Assembly: GCA_016165875.1 (NCBI GenBank)
Contig: JABBOT010000007.1
Location: 6,853,245-6,917,244 of the forward strand
Length of the DNA: 64,000 nucleotides
Reading direction: 5' to 3'
Origin: Acanthopleura granulata
Taxonomy: Eukaryota > Mollusca > Polyplacophora > Chitonida > Chitonidae
Position numbers and translations under genes: made by a program. Positions 1 to 11,441 of this stretch are shown piece after piece (the first letter of the stretch is position 1; every line of letters begins with the position of its first letter). A model generated the notes under the pieces. It had not been told where the DNA came from. It did no database searches and was given only the letters and a program-made list of their open reading frames with translations.

Positions 1-1792
1 CGTGACCTATTAATTTCAAACACACTTTCAGGGTACTTTTACTTCAAAATTTGCATCTTAGGGATTTTATGTACATGAATCTGGGGTAATTAGAGCAATA
101 CATGTAAAACAGCAGGAAACCCACATTCATTTGACCCAGTTACATTACAGAATTTTCAGAAGACCTTTTTTTTTTGTCCTTTCCTTGTCACTTGTTTATA
201 ATTAATGGTAACTTGGATATATCATGCAACTGTTTCAAATGCTATCAAGTAAAATGTTGAAACAAATTTTATACTACACTTTCAGTCACCCTTAACACAA
301 ACAGCCAATCAGAGGCTTCCATGCTCCACATCTCTCATCTACATATTTTATTCCTTTTTTTTGCTCGCTTGCTGGATGCCAATTAACAGGACTAAGATGA
401 CACCTCCTTACAGTCTGGAATTAAACTGCAAGAACTGGAATTCAGAAATTAAAGTGACATCTTGACATAAAATGTTAATTATGTCCTCACTGCTCTCACA
501 AGCATTTATCTTACATCAAGCGGCATCAAGAGGAATTAACTCATATTCTGCATGTGCCATTCTCTGCAATGCCAACCAACTCTTGCGTTTCCAACAGCAA
601 GCTTGTATTAACATGTGCACATGTAATTTAATTTAAAAATTTCATTTAAAAATATTAACCTGACAAAAAACTGAATTCCATATGCTTCATGCATCTTAAA
701 AAGTGCTCCTATAACATGGAAAAAAAATTTGTTCAACCTTGTGGCTGAGATGTGTAAAGATGTCTAGTAGGCCGCATTTGTCATCACCAAGAAAAAGAGT
801 TAAAAAAAAAAACAAAAAAAAAAGGCCACAAAAGGTCATTATTGTAGCAAGCCGTGCACAACAATTGTGATTATTTGAGGCCTTACAGTCTTTTTAGAGC
901 CAGAATTTTAGAACTAGTTTACTTCCAGAATTAAAGAAAATGACAACAGAGAATGAAATGATTCAAAATGGGCAATGAGGACGTGAACCTGGGAATATCA
1001 CCAACTGATCTCTGAGCTAATGTATGTGTGTTCTAAGTTTACAAAATGTAACTGCCAATCATAATACCTTTATGATGTCACCTTTCAGTTTCTGTCACCA
1101 TCAATACCACACGACGTGCCATGTGAGATATTGTACTCAAACGCCAGTTTCAGGTAATCGCCTATGTGCTGAACATGATTTTCCCCTCAAGTTCCTTGTT
1201 GCTCCGTCACTGTCCACACGTCATTTTACCCACAACCCCCATTCTCCTGCACTGGAACTCACTGTTTCATTTTTAGCCAGAAAATGTCACAAAAGATTAT
1301 GTTATCACAAAATTTAGCCAAATAATGATAATGAAAAATGAAAATTATTCCATTGCCTGCACAAGTTTTCCACAATATTATGACAGGAAACAAGGAATCA
1401 AGTTCTGAAAGCCTTATGTGGTTACATGTGACATCGTTACAGCAGTCAAGCCGAGCCACATAAAAAATTCTGAAGTTGTCAATGTGATGAGTAAACAAAC
1501 TGAATGAGTTTAAAATAAGCACCTGGTATATGGCTTCATCTGTCAGTTGAAAAGTCAAAGGTGTATGAAGGCGGAGAGAAAGAAGCAAAAACAAAGAGTG
1601 GGGGCTCTGGCTGAGAATGACATGTCTTAAATGAGCTTCCTCTATATATATATATAAGCACCTATTACACCTGTCTTCACACATTTGGGTTAGGAAGGGT
1701 TACATAATGTACAGAGTACCCTAAAAGATTTAAATCTCACCACATAAAGTGAATTTTTAGAGGCTAATTTATGTCAAAAGATGTTATTGTTG

Positions 1793-1940
1793 GTACTAAA
1801 AGTTACATTTTTCTAAAAAAAGATAATTCTACCTTCCAAACAAAACTCAGAACACCTTCCTAAGATCAATAGAACTCTTAGAATCAAGAAAAATGAACAA
1901 CTTTGTCATGGACGAAATTTTAGGTCATTCAGGGTATGTG
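1793..1940 (+). repeat. Dispersed repeat family A, copy 1
   Basis: This segment shares an ordered series of short blocks with 3374-3512 (same strand) and 17694-17820 (opposite strand): agttac-attttt, accttcc, aacacctt(t/c)ctaagatc, an aaatg-aac block, and catggacgaaattttaggtcatt. The order is the same in all three copies with moderate divergence. No coding potential, tRNA-like head or terminal inverted repeats were seen. It is therefore an unclassified interspersed repeat. Confidence 0.6.
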
Positions 1941-3373
1941 GCCTTCAGTGTGACTAGTGCAGAATACAGCTATTGCCATAACAGAATCACCTAGCATACT
2001 ATGGGAAATTCATGATCCCAGGAGTAAACACTTTATTAAGACAGAACGAGTTGTTCAGGTGTTCAAAGTCCAAGTCAAGACACAGCCTTTGCTCTCCTAC
2101 AATGGAGGTTTATAAACACTAAGACTCAACAACAAAAAGTACAGAAACATTCTCTCCTGTTCCTTCTTTGAACTGATAGGAAGTAAACTAGGGTATTTGG
2201 TGTGTTTAGCTTGATGTCAGCCTCCAAACATTCTGATGTCAAACAATACTCTTAAATACTCGACAACTTCAACCACAGGCACTGTTCATGTTCCGATGGC
2301 TTGTGTTATAATTTCTAGGAAATTCATGTAAATCTACCTGAAATATTTGAATAACGTAATCTTAGTGCATCTGGAGTTGTACTTTACTAGGCTCTACGTA
2401 CTTCGGCTGAGAAGCACTCTTAATGGTTATATTGAACCATACCTCATTAACTTGTATTTTTTTTTAACATCAGCCAAGCTTTCATTTTCATTTTAAATTT
2501 CAATTACCTAACAAGGACTGAAACTGTTGGGAGTAGCCAGTATACATGTAAGCTTCAATGCTGGCTTATACATAAGCTAACCTGATTGAGGTTAAGCCTT
2601 GATTCTACGCAGTTAGCCATCAAATAAGCTTTACACAAATCAATTTTCAAAGTCAATTAACATACATCACGGTCACTGTTATGTATTAAGGTATATCAAT
2701 CTCTAAATGCCAGATGTTTCAAACCTGCCAGTCTGTGTTGCTCCAGCTAAACACAAACCTAGGTCACAATGTCAAACTGACACATCTTCAAGGGATTTGT
2801 TCATATGTTATCCAAATTTTAACATTGGGTGTCAGAATGAGATGCAAAAACAGGTCAGTGGGGCTCTGTTTAGTGACAACATCAGCAACAGATGTATATG
2901 AAGACATGTTTTGTCACAAAACACATTTTTGTGCTATAGATATGAACAATTAAATGAAGTCTAACATACATTGTAACAATATGTTGACTTCATGAACCAG
3001 CCAGATGAGACAGTTGTCACTGTACACACAAAGGCCTTGTCCCCTTCAAGCCATGAAATTCTCACTCTGCAACACCAGAGGTATCTAAAATATAGTTTTA
3101 GATGTCAAAGATTTACTCTTTCCAGGTTAAATATTAGTGTAAATGTACGCACCAGCAAGTACCAAATGACAACCACATATTCCCTGCTAATGATTGCCGT
3201 AGACTGCCTCCTCCCACTCACCACTCCAACATCCAGCCACAAGAAACAAGTGTCACTTGTGCCAAAAATCATACAGGTGTATCTGGGAACAGTCATTCAG
3301 TGCATATTGTAAATGAACAAAAATGTTGCCTCAAAATTACATTTTTAGAGGTAAAAAAATATTACCTTTACTG

Positions 3374-3512
3374 GTGAAAGTTACTTTTTTTTCCAGCAGG
3401 ATATCATCCTACCTTGAAAACCAACCTCAAAACACCTTTCTAAGATCTGTACAACTCTCACAATCTGGCAAAATGTGCAACTTAATCATGGGCGAAATTT
3501 TAGGACATTCAC
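3374..3512 (+). repeat. Dispersed repeat family A, copy 2
   Basis: Same block order as the copy at 1793-1940: gaaagttac, atcctaccttg, aaaacacctttctaagatc, aaaatgtgcaactt, and catgggcgaaattttaggacattc. The ORFs that cross it on both strands are therefore suspect. It lies next to a Ser/Glu-rich minus-strand ORF. Confidence 0.6.
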
Positions 3513-3673
3513 TGCACATAAACTTGAATTCCCCATACAGTTTGCTCCCTTTGCTAGATCAGACAGTGATGGGGACTGGGAATCCAAGTCACTGGGTTCA
3601 AATTTACTTTCCTCTTCACTTTCACTTTCACTAGTGCTGTGCGTGTATTTCAGACACTGAAATTTACGTCTGA
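3511..3673 (-). other. Possible Ser/Glu-rich coding exon, unassigned
   Basis: On the minus strand an open frame follows two tandem acceptor-like sites (a pyrimidine tract ending tttgtttcag, then aaatttcag). It encodes an acidic stretch, S-E-S-E-S-E-E-E-S-K-F-E-P-S-D-L-D, followed by more Ser/Leu/Asp-rich residues, and then runs into repeat family A before stopping. The acidic low-complexity character and codon pattern differ from the surrounding AT-rich DNA. No domain was recognised. Its phase does not match the phase-1 donor of the SH3 exon, so it is not the simple next exon of that gene. It may be a chance frame, a relic, or an exon of another gene. Confidence 0.25.
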
Positions 3674-4418
3674 AACAAAATTTCAACATAGGATTCAATG
3701 TTTTAACCAACGAAAGACAATGTTTTCTCAGGACTTTCAAGCAGCTCATGCCTTACAGGTTAAGTTGTAATCCCACCTCAGTACTTATCTGATTTACTTA
3801 TTTGTCTCATTCAGTTGTGATTTGGCTTTGTTTTCACAACCTGTCTCATGGTCAACTGTCATATGCACCCACTTTTTTGTTTCCCTTCACTGGCTGCATA
3901 GGCCTACAGGTTTTACTGTATTTCACTTATACATGTATGATGGCTTCTCTGGGGCCACAAAGTCTCATTATGTATAACGCAATTCCAGCCAGAGGTGCAT
4001 TCAAATTTTGGACCAATTTGATCAAGGACTATACGTAGTTAAGTTTCAGCATTGCTCTTGTTTCAATGAACTAACGACAGCTCCTAGCATGGTTTATCTG
4101 CATGGGCCAAAAAATGACCTGTCTATGTGTAAATACAGTTGGATCCATGAATATTTTTATGAATTTGTATGAAACTGCAAGTTTTTAAATAATCATATTT
4201 TTGTTTAAAGAACACCTTAGTTTTCACACAGTTTACCTCCAGATATGGCCAAGGAAATCCAGCAGTTCCATCTTCGTAAAAGTATTGTTATATAAAGCGC
4301 TTTCCCACAGTTATCTCCCTTAGAAAGAATTCTGCAACAAATTTATCTCCCCTGAAAAAAATCGTGCCCAAACAGCCCCATGAGTCTATAAAGAGATAAG
4401 TTAAAAAAGAAGCTTAGA

Positions 4419-4469
4419 AGATTAGCCTATGTTTAACCTTATACTATCAGGTTAAACATAAGCTAATCT
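4419..4469. repeat. Hairpin: 21-bp arms, 9-nt loop
   Basis: The left arm at 4419-4439 and right arm at 4449-4469 are reverse complements with one mismatch in 21, around the loop tatactatc. The arm motif (agattagc.tatgtttaacct) recurs in weaker form near 2570-2605 (cataagctaacctgattgagg). This suggests a small dispersed foldback element. Confidence 0.65.
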
Positions 4470-7400
4470 GACTGAAGCTAACATCATTAGTTACTGATTG
4501 ATTCAAGTATGCTTATTTTGTCACACCTTAATAAACTATAAATGATGCAGATATACTTGCATCATTTTCGTGCAGAAAAGAAAAATGAGATCCAGTAGAT
4601 TTGAACAGTGGTTTGTCCAAAGCTAAAAATTTAATGATTCTCAAAGTAATGATCTTTGGTTGATAGACATTTCATAGTGATAACACACACACAAGAATAT
4701 ATTAAAATCTAACAAACATACAGAGCCTCGATCAGATCAGAATTTTCAATTTCAGTGTAATAACTGCGCTGATTAGCTTTTATTAAGCACTAAAGACTTG
4801 TTCCCATGTACACGTAATTACTTGGCTGCGTCAGTAAATCATACAGGCTGAAACACCAAACAGCCCATGGTACTGGTTTCTGATGTTATACCATGCTAGA
4901 TATCACAATCTTGTGTTCAACCTAATCCAAGGGAGGCCATTCATAAAAAAAATTGATTTTGTGTAACAGCTCTGAAAAAAACTTGGTAGGTAAGTATGTA
5001 GGAATTTTTTTTTTCTACTGTAGTAGTGGAACTATAGAGCAAGTGGCATATTCTTGTGACAGAAGTCCAGGCCTCCAATGATTATTTTATTTTAAAGGTT
5101 GAGCAATGCTTTGTGGTTAAACATTAATTCAATCACATCAGAAATACATCTCCAAAAAGAAGGGCGATCTCAGTGGATTTTGCCCAAGGTTTTAGTCATG
5201 TCAAACACCTGGAATATCAATAATATGTTCATTATCTTACAACCAGGAAGCAACAAGATTGCAGACTTGATATTTTAGCTAAATGAGCCCAGAATAGACA
5301 TGTTATGCTCAATTGACACATTCATTCATTACTGCAAAACGCAAATAAAATACGTTTTGTCACATACTTCAGGTGAAATGGTCTAAAAGCACAAAACTAA
5401 GCAAGGCGTGGATATAAGTACATACTGTATCCCATAAACTTTCATGCCATGTAAACACTGAGCCTGAAAGATGATATATTTTCAATATGAAGATGAAAAA
5501 ATGCATAGCACAACACCTCAGATAAACATGAAGGTACATTTAACTAACTTATGATATATGAAATAAACATTTATCTAACATGTTCATGAGTAGCAGGTAG
5601 CCTTTTATCCTATTGCTTTCTTTGAAAGAAATCAATGTGTGTGTTGCTTGTGTTTGCAGATCGTGTACAGAGGGTAATAATATTTGCAAGTTTAACGAAA
5701 ATCCTATCAAACTGATGTGTTTGTCAAGGATTGAAGACGAACCTCATCTGGACTGTGAAATCTGTCTCTTCAATTACTTTTGACTGAATAAATGTGTCAT
5801 AAATTTAACAATATGTTTACTTAGCTGTGTTTGTAAGAGAGGATTCTTCCTTAAGGGTGGAGAAAACATAATTGCAAAAAGTTCTGGTGAAGGAGTGCAC
5901 AAAGTCAGTGGTAAATGTGGACTTGAATACTTTTTAAAGTTTTCTTGAAGGAGAAAGGGACACTTGAAAATAATTTTTGTGTGATGGGTATTTGGGACCA
6001 CCTTTTGGTATATGTAGTCCTTGTGTAAAGCTCTTATCAATGAAGATGTAACACCTGTTTAAAAATATTTTTGCTGCAGAATTTGTCCTTTTCAGCTAAC
6101 AAATGTATCTAACCTGGATTTGGATCATATTTATATTTTTTTTATAGGTACTATCATAATTCAGGTTAAATGCATGAGTTTGGATATAAACAACAAATTT
6201 ACACTGAAATAAATTTATTATATATGCATTATATCCTTACTTAGAACATTATTATGCAACAATGATAAATACCAAAAGTTGGTTCCAAATTCAAATCATG
6301 CAAACATATAATACTCTTTTCCCTTGAACCAAAAAATTACATAAAAAAAGGCCATGCTTGCACATAAGTTTTCATGCTCTTTCATCTGATTTTTTTTTCA
6401 TTTTTCTTTCCTTCTCCTTTAGTGAAGAATCAAATATTTCTATTTTCTTTTTAAGTTTATTTGGGTTTTGCAGAAGTGTATTCCCCATGCATGGCTATTC
6501 TGACTGTAAGCCCCCATGTTGACCTTGGATCACATGGCTTGTCTTATCTATTTTAAAACACTTACATTAGGAATAGGAGAGCCAGGATAATGTCATGTTG
6601 CAGGAAGTTTAAAGGGTGAAACTTTGCAGCATTTTTCATGCATACGAGCTCCTGCCATACTGGAACGCATCTGTCTTTTTGGAGTGACCCTAATCTTCAG
6701 TCTTTCCACATCACAACAATGTACCAGTAATAATGATACACTTTTGACCATTTTAAAAAATTAGGATGCCTGGAACAGTTGTTTTTTCTTTACTAGAAGA
6801 AGGGGATCAGGAGGAGGCCTCTGACAGGCTAAATGGAAGAACCATAATAGCTGAAGCCTTCATAAAAATGGGGATCTGTTTGAGGTTCTTTGAGAACTCA
6901 AGGATTAAAAGACAAAAATTCTGTTTTGATCTTGTAACTGTACATTTAAAGTTATAAATTAATCAGTTTCAATCTGTCACAATGGTTACTAGGTCCATAG
7001 AGATATATATCCTTCTAAGACTTAAATAATTCAATTCACAAATAATAAAGAGGGGTATCATAAAGTAAACCTTTTAGTGGACTTACTGGAGGGAAGGTGT
7101 TCATGCATATGTGTTCAGCAACAATAGAAACAAGACATTAGGGCCATGGTTTTAAATGACTGAGACTATCATTTACTCAAACTAACAATCACCAATAAAA
7201 ATGTCAACAGACTCCTCGTATTTTAATTTTTCTTCAAAATTTGGCTAACAACACTCAGCAGAACAGACAGTCGTACAGTGTACAGTGGTCACAGCCTTTA
7301 AGGAGTGACATCTATTTGCGCCCCTTTCTCTTTGCAGAAAAGGCGCCAAATGAATATTTAATGGGTGTAACAAAGTTAAAATGTTTTAGTTTGAATTACA

Positions 7401-8123
7401 TAGCAAATCGCTGTTTATTCAAACCAATAAATTGAACCTAACCAGACTTTTGGCGGCCATGACAACTCAGACAAGAAAGTTACTTCCCTTCGAACATCCC
7501 ACTAAAGTTATCTCCCTTGAATTTTGGCTGATGAAAAAAACAAAAAACAGAAAATGCCGAGGATATATATCTTTTTCCCAGCAAATTTTTGGGGTCAGTA
7601 AGGTACAGAAAACACAGATAATATTGTGTATGGCCTGAGGAATGCATGTGCCAGTTTGCACCTGGTCACATCCTGAAAAAACTGTTTGTCTTGTGCCCAT
7701 ACTCACAAAATGGCTATCTTCCATTTTGAGCTTGTGAACATGTGGACAAGGCAGATAGGGGCATTCACGGATGTAGGATTAAGGTGGTGCTTTATTTTAT
7801 TTAACAGCATTAAAGAGCACTCCTGTGTAACGCATTTGAAAAGGATAAATTAAAATCATTCTGACGTCCACAGTACATTATGAGATGTTACATTCACCTT
7901 CAGTAAGAAAGTCAATATTTTCCAGGAACATGTAATTATCCCAAATAATCAAATTACTCAATTCACGTGAGATAACACTGCATGTCAACTTACTGACTTA
8001 CTGTTGTGCAACAACCCCCTTCTCCCTCCCTCCAACCCCAACTTTTTCATCTAGGTACCCTAAGAAAAAGGCTACGAAGCCAATTTGCATTCTTGCATGT
8101 TTGGACATGAGATAAACATTTTC

Positions 8124-8405
8124 ATGAATCCATTTATTTATTTATTTCATTGGTGTTCTTCGTCATACTCAAAAATATTTCACTTATAACACTGCGGACA
8201 GCATTATGGTAGGAGGAAACCGAGCAGGGCCCGCAGGAAACCCACTACCATCCCCAGATTGCCGATGGGCCTTCCAACTTACAGCCTGGGAGGAAGCCAG
8301 CATCAGCTGAACTTGTGCTCACAGCGACCACATTGGTGAAAGGCACAGGGTCAAAACGCTGCTCTGGTGCTCAAACCCCGTCGGCAACGGAGGTCCAATG
8401 AATCC
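8124..8405 (-). mobile_element. SINE family 1, near full length, with target duplication
   Basis: The minus-strand copy reads from a tRNA-like head (complement of gtcggcaacggaggtcc at the right), through the family body (aatgtggtcgctgtgagcacaag-like segment, gctggcttcctcc, cggtttcctcctaccataatgctg), to the tail tataagtgaaatatttttgag and an AT-rich taaataaat end on the left. An 8-bp direct repeat, atgaatcc, flanks it at 8124-8131 and 8398-8405, as expected of LINE-mediated insertion. Confidence 0.8.
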
Positions 8406-8666
8406 TTTGAACACCACAGCAAAGTCATGTCACAGTCATGACATCCCATACCTCCTCAACGACTAACAAGAGGATTAGGCTGCATTAAATTTGCGCAGCA
8501 GTCCAAAGATTTTAAAATATTATTTACATGGTAGACAACACACATCTAATATACAAAAATTCAAAAATGAATAAAAGAATAAATCAAAATGTGCTGTCTT
8601 GAAGTGCTTCAGCTTATATTACAACCTAAGCTGACAGTACAGCAGACCTTTAACAAAAAGGCTTAC

Positions 8667-8694
8667 CTGAACATCTTCCCCAGCACTCAAAATA
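8667..8694 (-). other. Candidate 28-nt microexon after the SH3 exon
   Basis: On the minus strand a pyrimidine-rich tract ending ttttgattttttaag precedes 28 nt that end in CAG followed by GTAAGC. The intron separating it from the SH3 exon would be only 63 nt. Joined in phase 1 it gives Val-Phe-stop, so inclusion would truncate the protein just after the SH3 domain. It could be a poison or alternative exon, or a chance pair of sites. Confidence 0.25.
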
Positions 8695-8757
8695 CTTAAA
8701 AAATCAAAACAAATGAAGAATGACAGTGACAAGTAAGAGACAGAACATGAGCCTTAC

Positions 8758-9025
8758 CTCCTGTTGGAGCTGTTCTGTTGAAGCTGGTGTCCCGTCCCAC
8801 ATACCTCACCAAGGTCCCTGGAAAATAGCCGGTGAGGTTTTTGGAGCGGTTATACCCCATGACCCAGCCCTGGGGCTCCTGGATGGAGGTCATGTCCCCG
8901 GTGCTGTCCGTGCTGACTTCTAGTCTGTCCCCGGGGTCAAGAGGGATACAGTGCTCCTCGGCAGAGCTGGGGCAGAACTGCTGCTGTGCTGTATAGATGA
9001 ACACATCCTCCGCGATGTGAGACAT
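8758..9025 (-). CDS. PI3-kinase regulatory subunit p85-like, first coding exon (N-terminal SH3 domain)
   Basis: This exon encodes the first 89 residues plus one nucleotide of a class IA PI3-kinase regulatory subunit. In known p85 proteins the N-terminal SH3 binds proline-rich ligands, and the subunit recruits and restrains p110 at activated receptors. The SH3 motifs sit in order: LDPGDRLEV at residues 29-37, GWVMGYN at 53-59 with the ligand-pocket Trp, and YFPGTLVRYVG at 67-77. The W-x-x-GYN...G-x-FPGT-x-V-x-Y-x-G arrangement is characteristic of p85 SH3 domains, including the long insert before the Trp. The usual ALYDY motif is weak here (FIYTAQQQF, residues 9-17). The Met at 9025 is the first in-frame ATG after the acceptor at 9136 and matches where p85 proteins start. 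The donor is GAG/GTAAGG at 8757, phase 1. RhoGAP and SH2 exons must lie elsewhere. Confidence 0.85.
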
Positions 9026-9136
9026 ACTGGCTGGCTGACAAAATGATTTCTCTATGACTCCCCCAACAATTAGCTCTATATCACATACAATCACTCTTTG
9101 CACGTCTCTTTTTCTACTCACAAGATGGTGCAAAAC
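9026..9136 (-). other. 5' untranslated part of the SH3 exon
   Basis: A strong acceptor (gactttttttgcag) precedes position 9136 on the minus strand. The 111 nt before the start codon happen to be open in the SH3 frame but contain no ATG in that frame after the acceptor. They do contain an out-of-frame ATGTGA at 9086-9081, a start codon directly followed by a stop. I read this segment as leader rather than coding because p85 proteins begin just before the SH3 domain. Confidence 0.65.
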
Positions 9137-9370
9137 CTGCAAAAAAAGTCACATGTAATATACTTTTTTTTCCATCTTATTTAAAGCCTCACTAAACTTA
9201 AAATCTTTGACCAGACAACATCGTGTGTGCAACATCACAATGAAGCACATGTACCTAAACACAAATGAACATCAGATAAACAGAAGCCATGGTGATCAAC
9301 TAAGCCTAATATTAGCAATAAATGTGTTTTAAACTGATCAATGCGTGATATTCATCTCTGAAGATTTAGT

Positions 9371-9525
9371 TATTTTATTTACTTCATTGGCGATTTACAA
9401 CGTACTCAAGAACATTTCACTAATATGACAGCTACCAGCATTATGGTGGTGGTGGTTGGGAGAGGGGGGGGAGCAGGCAGAGGCAGATTATTCGCTGGTC
9501 ACTGGCAGACCTTCCCACGTGTGAC
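9371..9525 (-). mobile_element. SINE family 1, 5'-truncated
   Basis: On the minus strand this holds the family-1 tail (tattagtgaaatgttcttgag, then an AT-rich end at 9371-9382), the ccataatgctggtagctgtc segment and part of the body (cacgtgggaaggtctgccag). The tRNA-like head is missing. A G-rich insertion (gagaggggggggag) interrupts the body. Confidence 0.7.
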
Positions 9526-9978
9526 CAAAAAGACAGTTAGGGTAGTGTTTCATGTTTGAAGCTAAGATCCATGCAAATCTCAACAATAATCAAATTCAAG
9601 ACGTAATTTTTACAGATTAGCACCAGTACATACATAAACTGTAGCACAACACACCCACATATACATTTACACAACACATATTTCAGGATGAAGCCAGATC
9701 CAGCAGCTGTTCTCTCTGTTGGTTCACTGAAATCTGAAACAACACTTAAAGAATCAGTGTCCAGATCTTGCAACTGGTCGTAATTATAAAGATAATAACC
9801 TGTTTACACAGTATTATTACCAGGAGAGCTTCTGAGAAACCAAACAATGACATTAAATCAGCCAACAAAGACCACATTCACTGCCCTATCCAATCTGCAA
9901 GAGGCCACCCAGTACGGCTCAGCGGGTGACCTTATAGACGGCGAACCCAAGGCTGCCTGGGCTGCATAACCTGGGAAT

Positions 9979-10197
9979 TTGTATCAAAAAGACACAATTT
10001 TCGAGATGGAGTCTAGCTACATAGGAGAAGACATACTGTTGTATCAATCTGAACCCACAGTTGACAACGTTGAAGTCCCGATTTACGAGACTGACATCTC
10101 TGGCCACACTCTGGCTGAATTTTCAGCTCGGATAGCCCATCAAAGTTGTGCTTGTGTGACGTCATTCGGCAGAGACTGCCGAGGAAAAAATGTATAA
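9979..10197 (+). other. Codon-like ORF, 72 aa, unassigned
   Basis: The frame is open, with few rare-looking stretches and a balanced residue composition (for example MESSYIGEDILLYQSEPTVD near its start, from 10005), unlike typical random ORFs in this AT-rich DNA. It ends at a TAA at 10195, directly over a CRE/TATA promoter-like segment. No domain was recognised. It lies in the inferred leader intron of the minus-strand p85-like gene and upstream of another small acidic ORF on the same strand. It may be an exon of a nested plus-strand gene, a transposon relic, or chance. Confidence 0.25.
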
Positions 10198-10199
10198 AA
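10157..10199 (+). promoter_or_regulatory. CRE plus TATA-like promoter pair
   Basis: A perfect palindromic CRE, TGACGTCA, lies at 10157-10164. A 7-bp inverted repeat (tcggcag-aga-ctgccga) follows, and then a TATAAAA box at 10193-10199. The spacing of about 30 bp between CRE and TATA is common in animal promoters. The predicted plus-strand start would be near 10225, upstream of the exon candidate at 10458-10625. Function is inferred from the motifs only. Confidence 0.4.
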
Positions 10200-10457
10200 C
10201 CAGCAATTATCCATCGCTTTTTTTGTGCTATTATTACTCTGATTAATCTACATCTTTTAAAAGAAAAGAACACATTTTTACCCATACCTTATAAGAAAGA
10301 ACTTTATTTATGGCTAAATAAAAAATCTCAATTTTCTGGCGGAAGTGCTTGTTATTTGAGTATTTAATAGTTAAACATCCAAGACTGAGAAGCCTTTTAA
10401 CAGATTTGCTTACATCACTCTGCTTAGCTTTGCAAAGTAGCTCTTCTGTCTTTGCAG

Positions 10458-10625
10458 GTAAAAAAAAAAAAAATCATGTAGATAACATAATGGAGGGCTT
10501 CAGTGGGGACCCCAGCTCTAGTTCTGATGATAGTGAATGTAACTTCAGATTACAGGGCTACCAGTTTGAATCGCAGAGGAGTGAGGCTGAGAGCAGTAGT
10601 TCGACCAACCACGCATCAAGCTCAA
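10458..10625 (+). CDS. Candidate first coding exon, Ser/Asp/Glu-rich protein
   Basis: A pyrimidine-rich tract ending cttctgtctttgcag gives an acceptor before 10458, and GTGAGT at 10626 gives a donor. The ATG at 10490 opens 45 codons plus one base of an acidic, serine-rich peptide, including the segments DPSSSSDDSE and LQGYQFESQRSEAESSSS. Acidic N-termini followed by a Y-x-F-E-P-like motif are seen in invertebrate proteins annotated as P2X purinoceptor 7-like, so that is one possibility; this is recollection, not a search. The expected cysteine-rich continuation was not found nearby. If the donor is ignored, the frame stops at 10669. It is nested in the p85-like leader intron on the opposite strand. 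Confidence 0.35.
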
Positions 10626-11330
10626 GTGAGTGGGAACCGGGATTTCTGGCTGACAGGGGCAATCTGTGAAGCGACAGGTTGCGATCTCTGCCTTCAGGAC
10701 ATCGCAATTCAGACACATTTTGGCAGCCTACAGCCATGCATGTAGGTATGATGTGGCCCTCTAATACATATCAAACTCTTCCTTTTTAGTTGGCTTTAAC
10801 AGAACTTAAAATCCATGATTATCACGATGTACGAACATATTTAGCTGAGACTGAAAATGCACGTTAATTAAATGGTAGGAGTAAAACCTTAAGCACAGTG
10901 ATGTCACAATGAATATTCAAGAGGAGGAAAGGAGGATTTTCACTGGACAAGCCTAAAACATTGTGGGACTTTCTGTGTGCCCTGAATCGGTGGATTTTGT
11001 AAAACATGTTTAAAACAGTTGGTCTCTTTTATGAAACCTTTAAAAAATGTAAAAAAAGTAGTATTCCACACAGTTTGCATAGCTCTTTCATTTAAGGTGT
11101 AGGTTGTATAAAAGTGTTCTTTTCTTTTAAATATTTTTCAATCTCAATGTATATAGGGGTAGCTACATGTAATTATGCATAAATACTAAACCTGGACACT
11201 AATCCTTTAAACTCTCTTCACATCTAGTGGTAAATCAGCAAAGGGAGATGGTTACTAAATCAGACTTCAGTACGACCGACATACATGTGTCAAGCACATG
11301 TAGGTACAACTGGTGAGCACCTGTCCTTAC

Positions 11331-11441
11331 CTGTATAACTGTTTACCCATCAGAGGTTCCAGACATTCTAGCTTTGTCGAAGGACAGATAAATATCAGAC
11401 AATCATTCTCAATTTCTTGTCTTCTTGACGTTAACGTAAAT
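11331..11441 (-). other. Predicted 111-nt exon, probably 5' leader of the p85-like gene
   Basis: On the minus strand the acceptor tctctctttgtcatttcag and the donor CAG/GTAAGG enclose 111 nt; both sites are close to consensus. One frame is open throughout (FTLTSRRQEIENDCLIFICP and onward), but joined to the SH3 exon that frame stops after six codons. The frame that would continue into the SH3 domain contains stops. As leader sequence it would carry short upstream ORFs. An alternative is that it is coding in an alternative transcript or belongs to a different minus-strand gene. Confidence 0.5.

Larger units (their letters stand above)
1..8757 (-). other. Inferred intronic/downstream part of the p85-like gene; no further exon identified
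   Basis: The SH3 exon at 8758-9136 ends in a splice donor, so its gene must continue to lower coordinates. I looked on the minus strand for RhoGAP, SH2 or proline-rich p85 segments and recognised none. The block is AT-rich, with poly-A/T runs (for example about 169-176 and 801-824), two copies of a dispersed repeat, a hairpin at 4419-4469 and one SINE at 8124-8405. Several exon-like donors exist on the minus strand (near 2338, 4233 and 8666), but none yields a recognisable peptide. The first intron may simply be longer than this block. Confidence 0.45.

Noticed and set aside
4130..4290. Minus-strand open stretch containing Y-F-Y-E-D-G-T-A-G-F-P-W-P-Y-L-E next to a GTAAAC donor
   Set aside because: Superficially exon-like, but no acceptor in a sensible place, no recognised family, and the frame runs on through AT-rich sequence to a stop.
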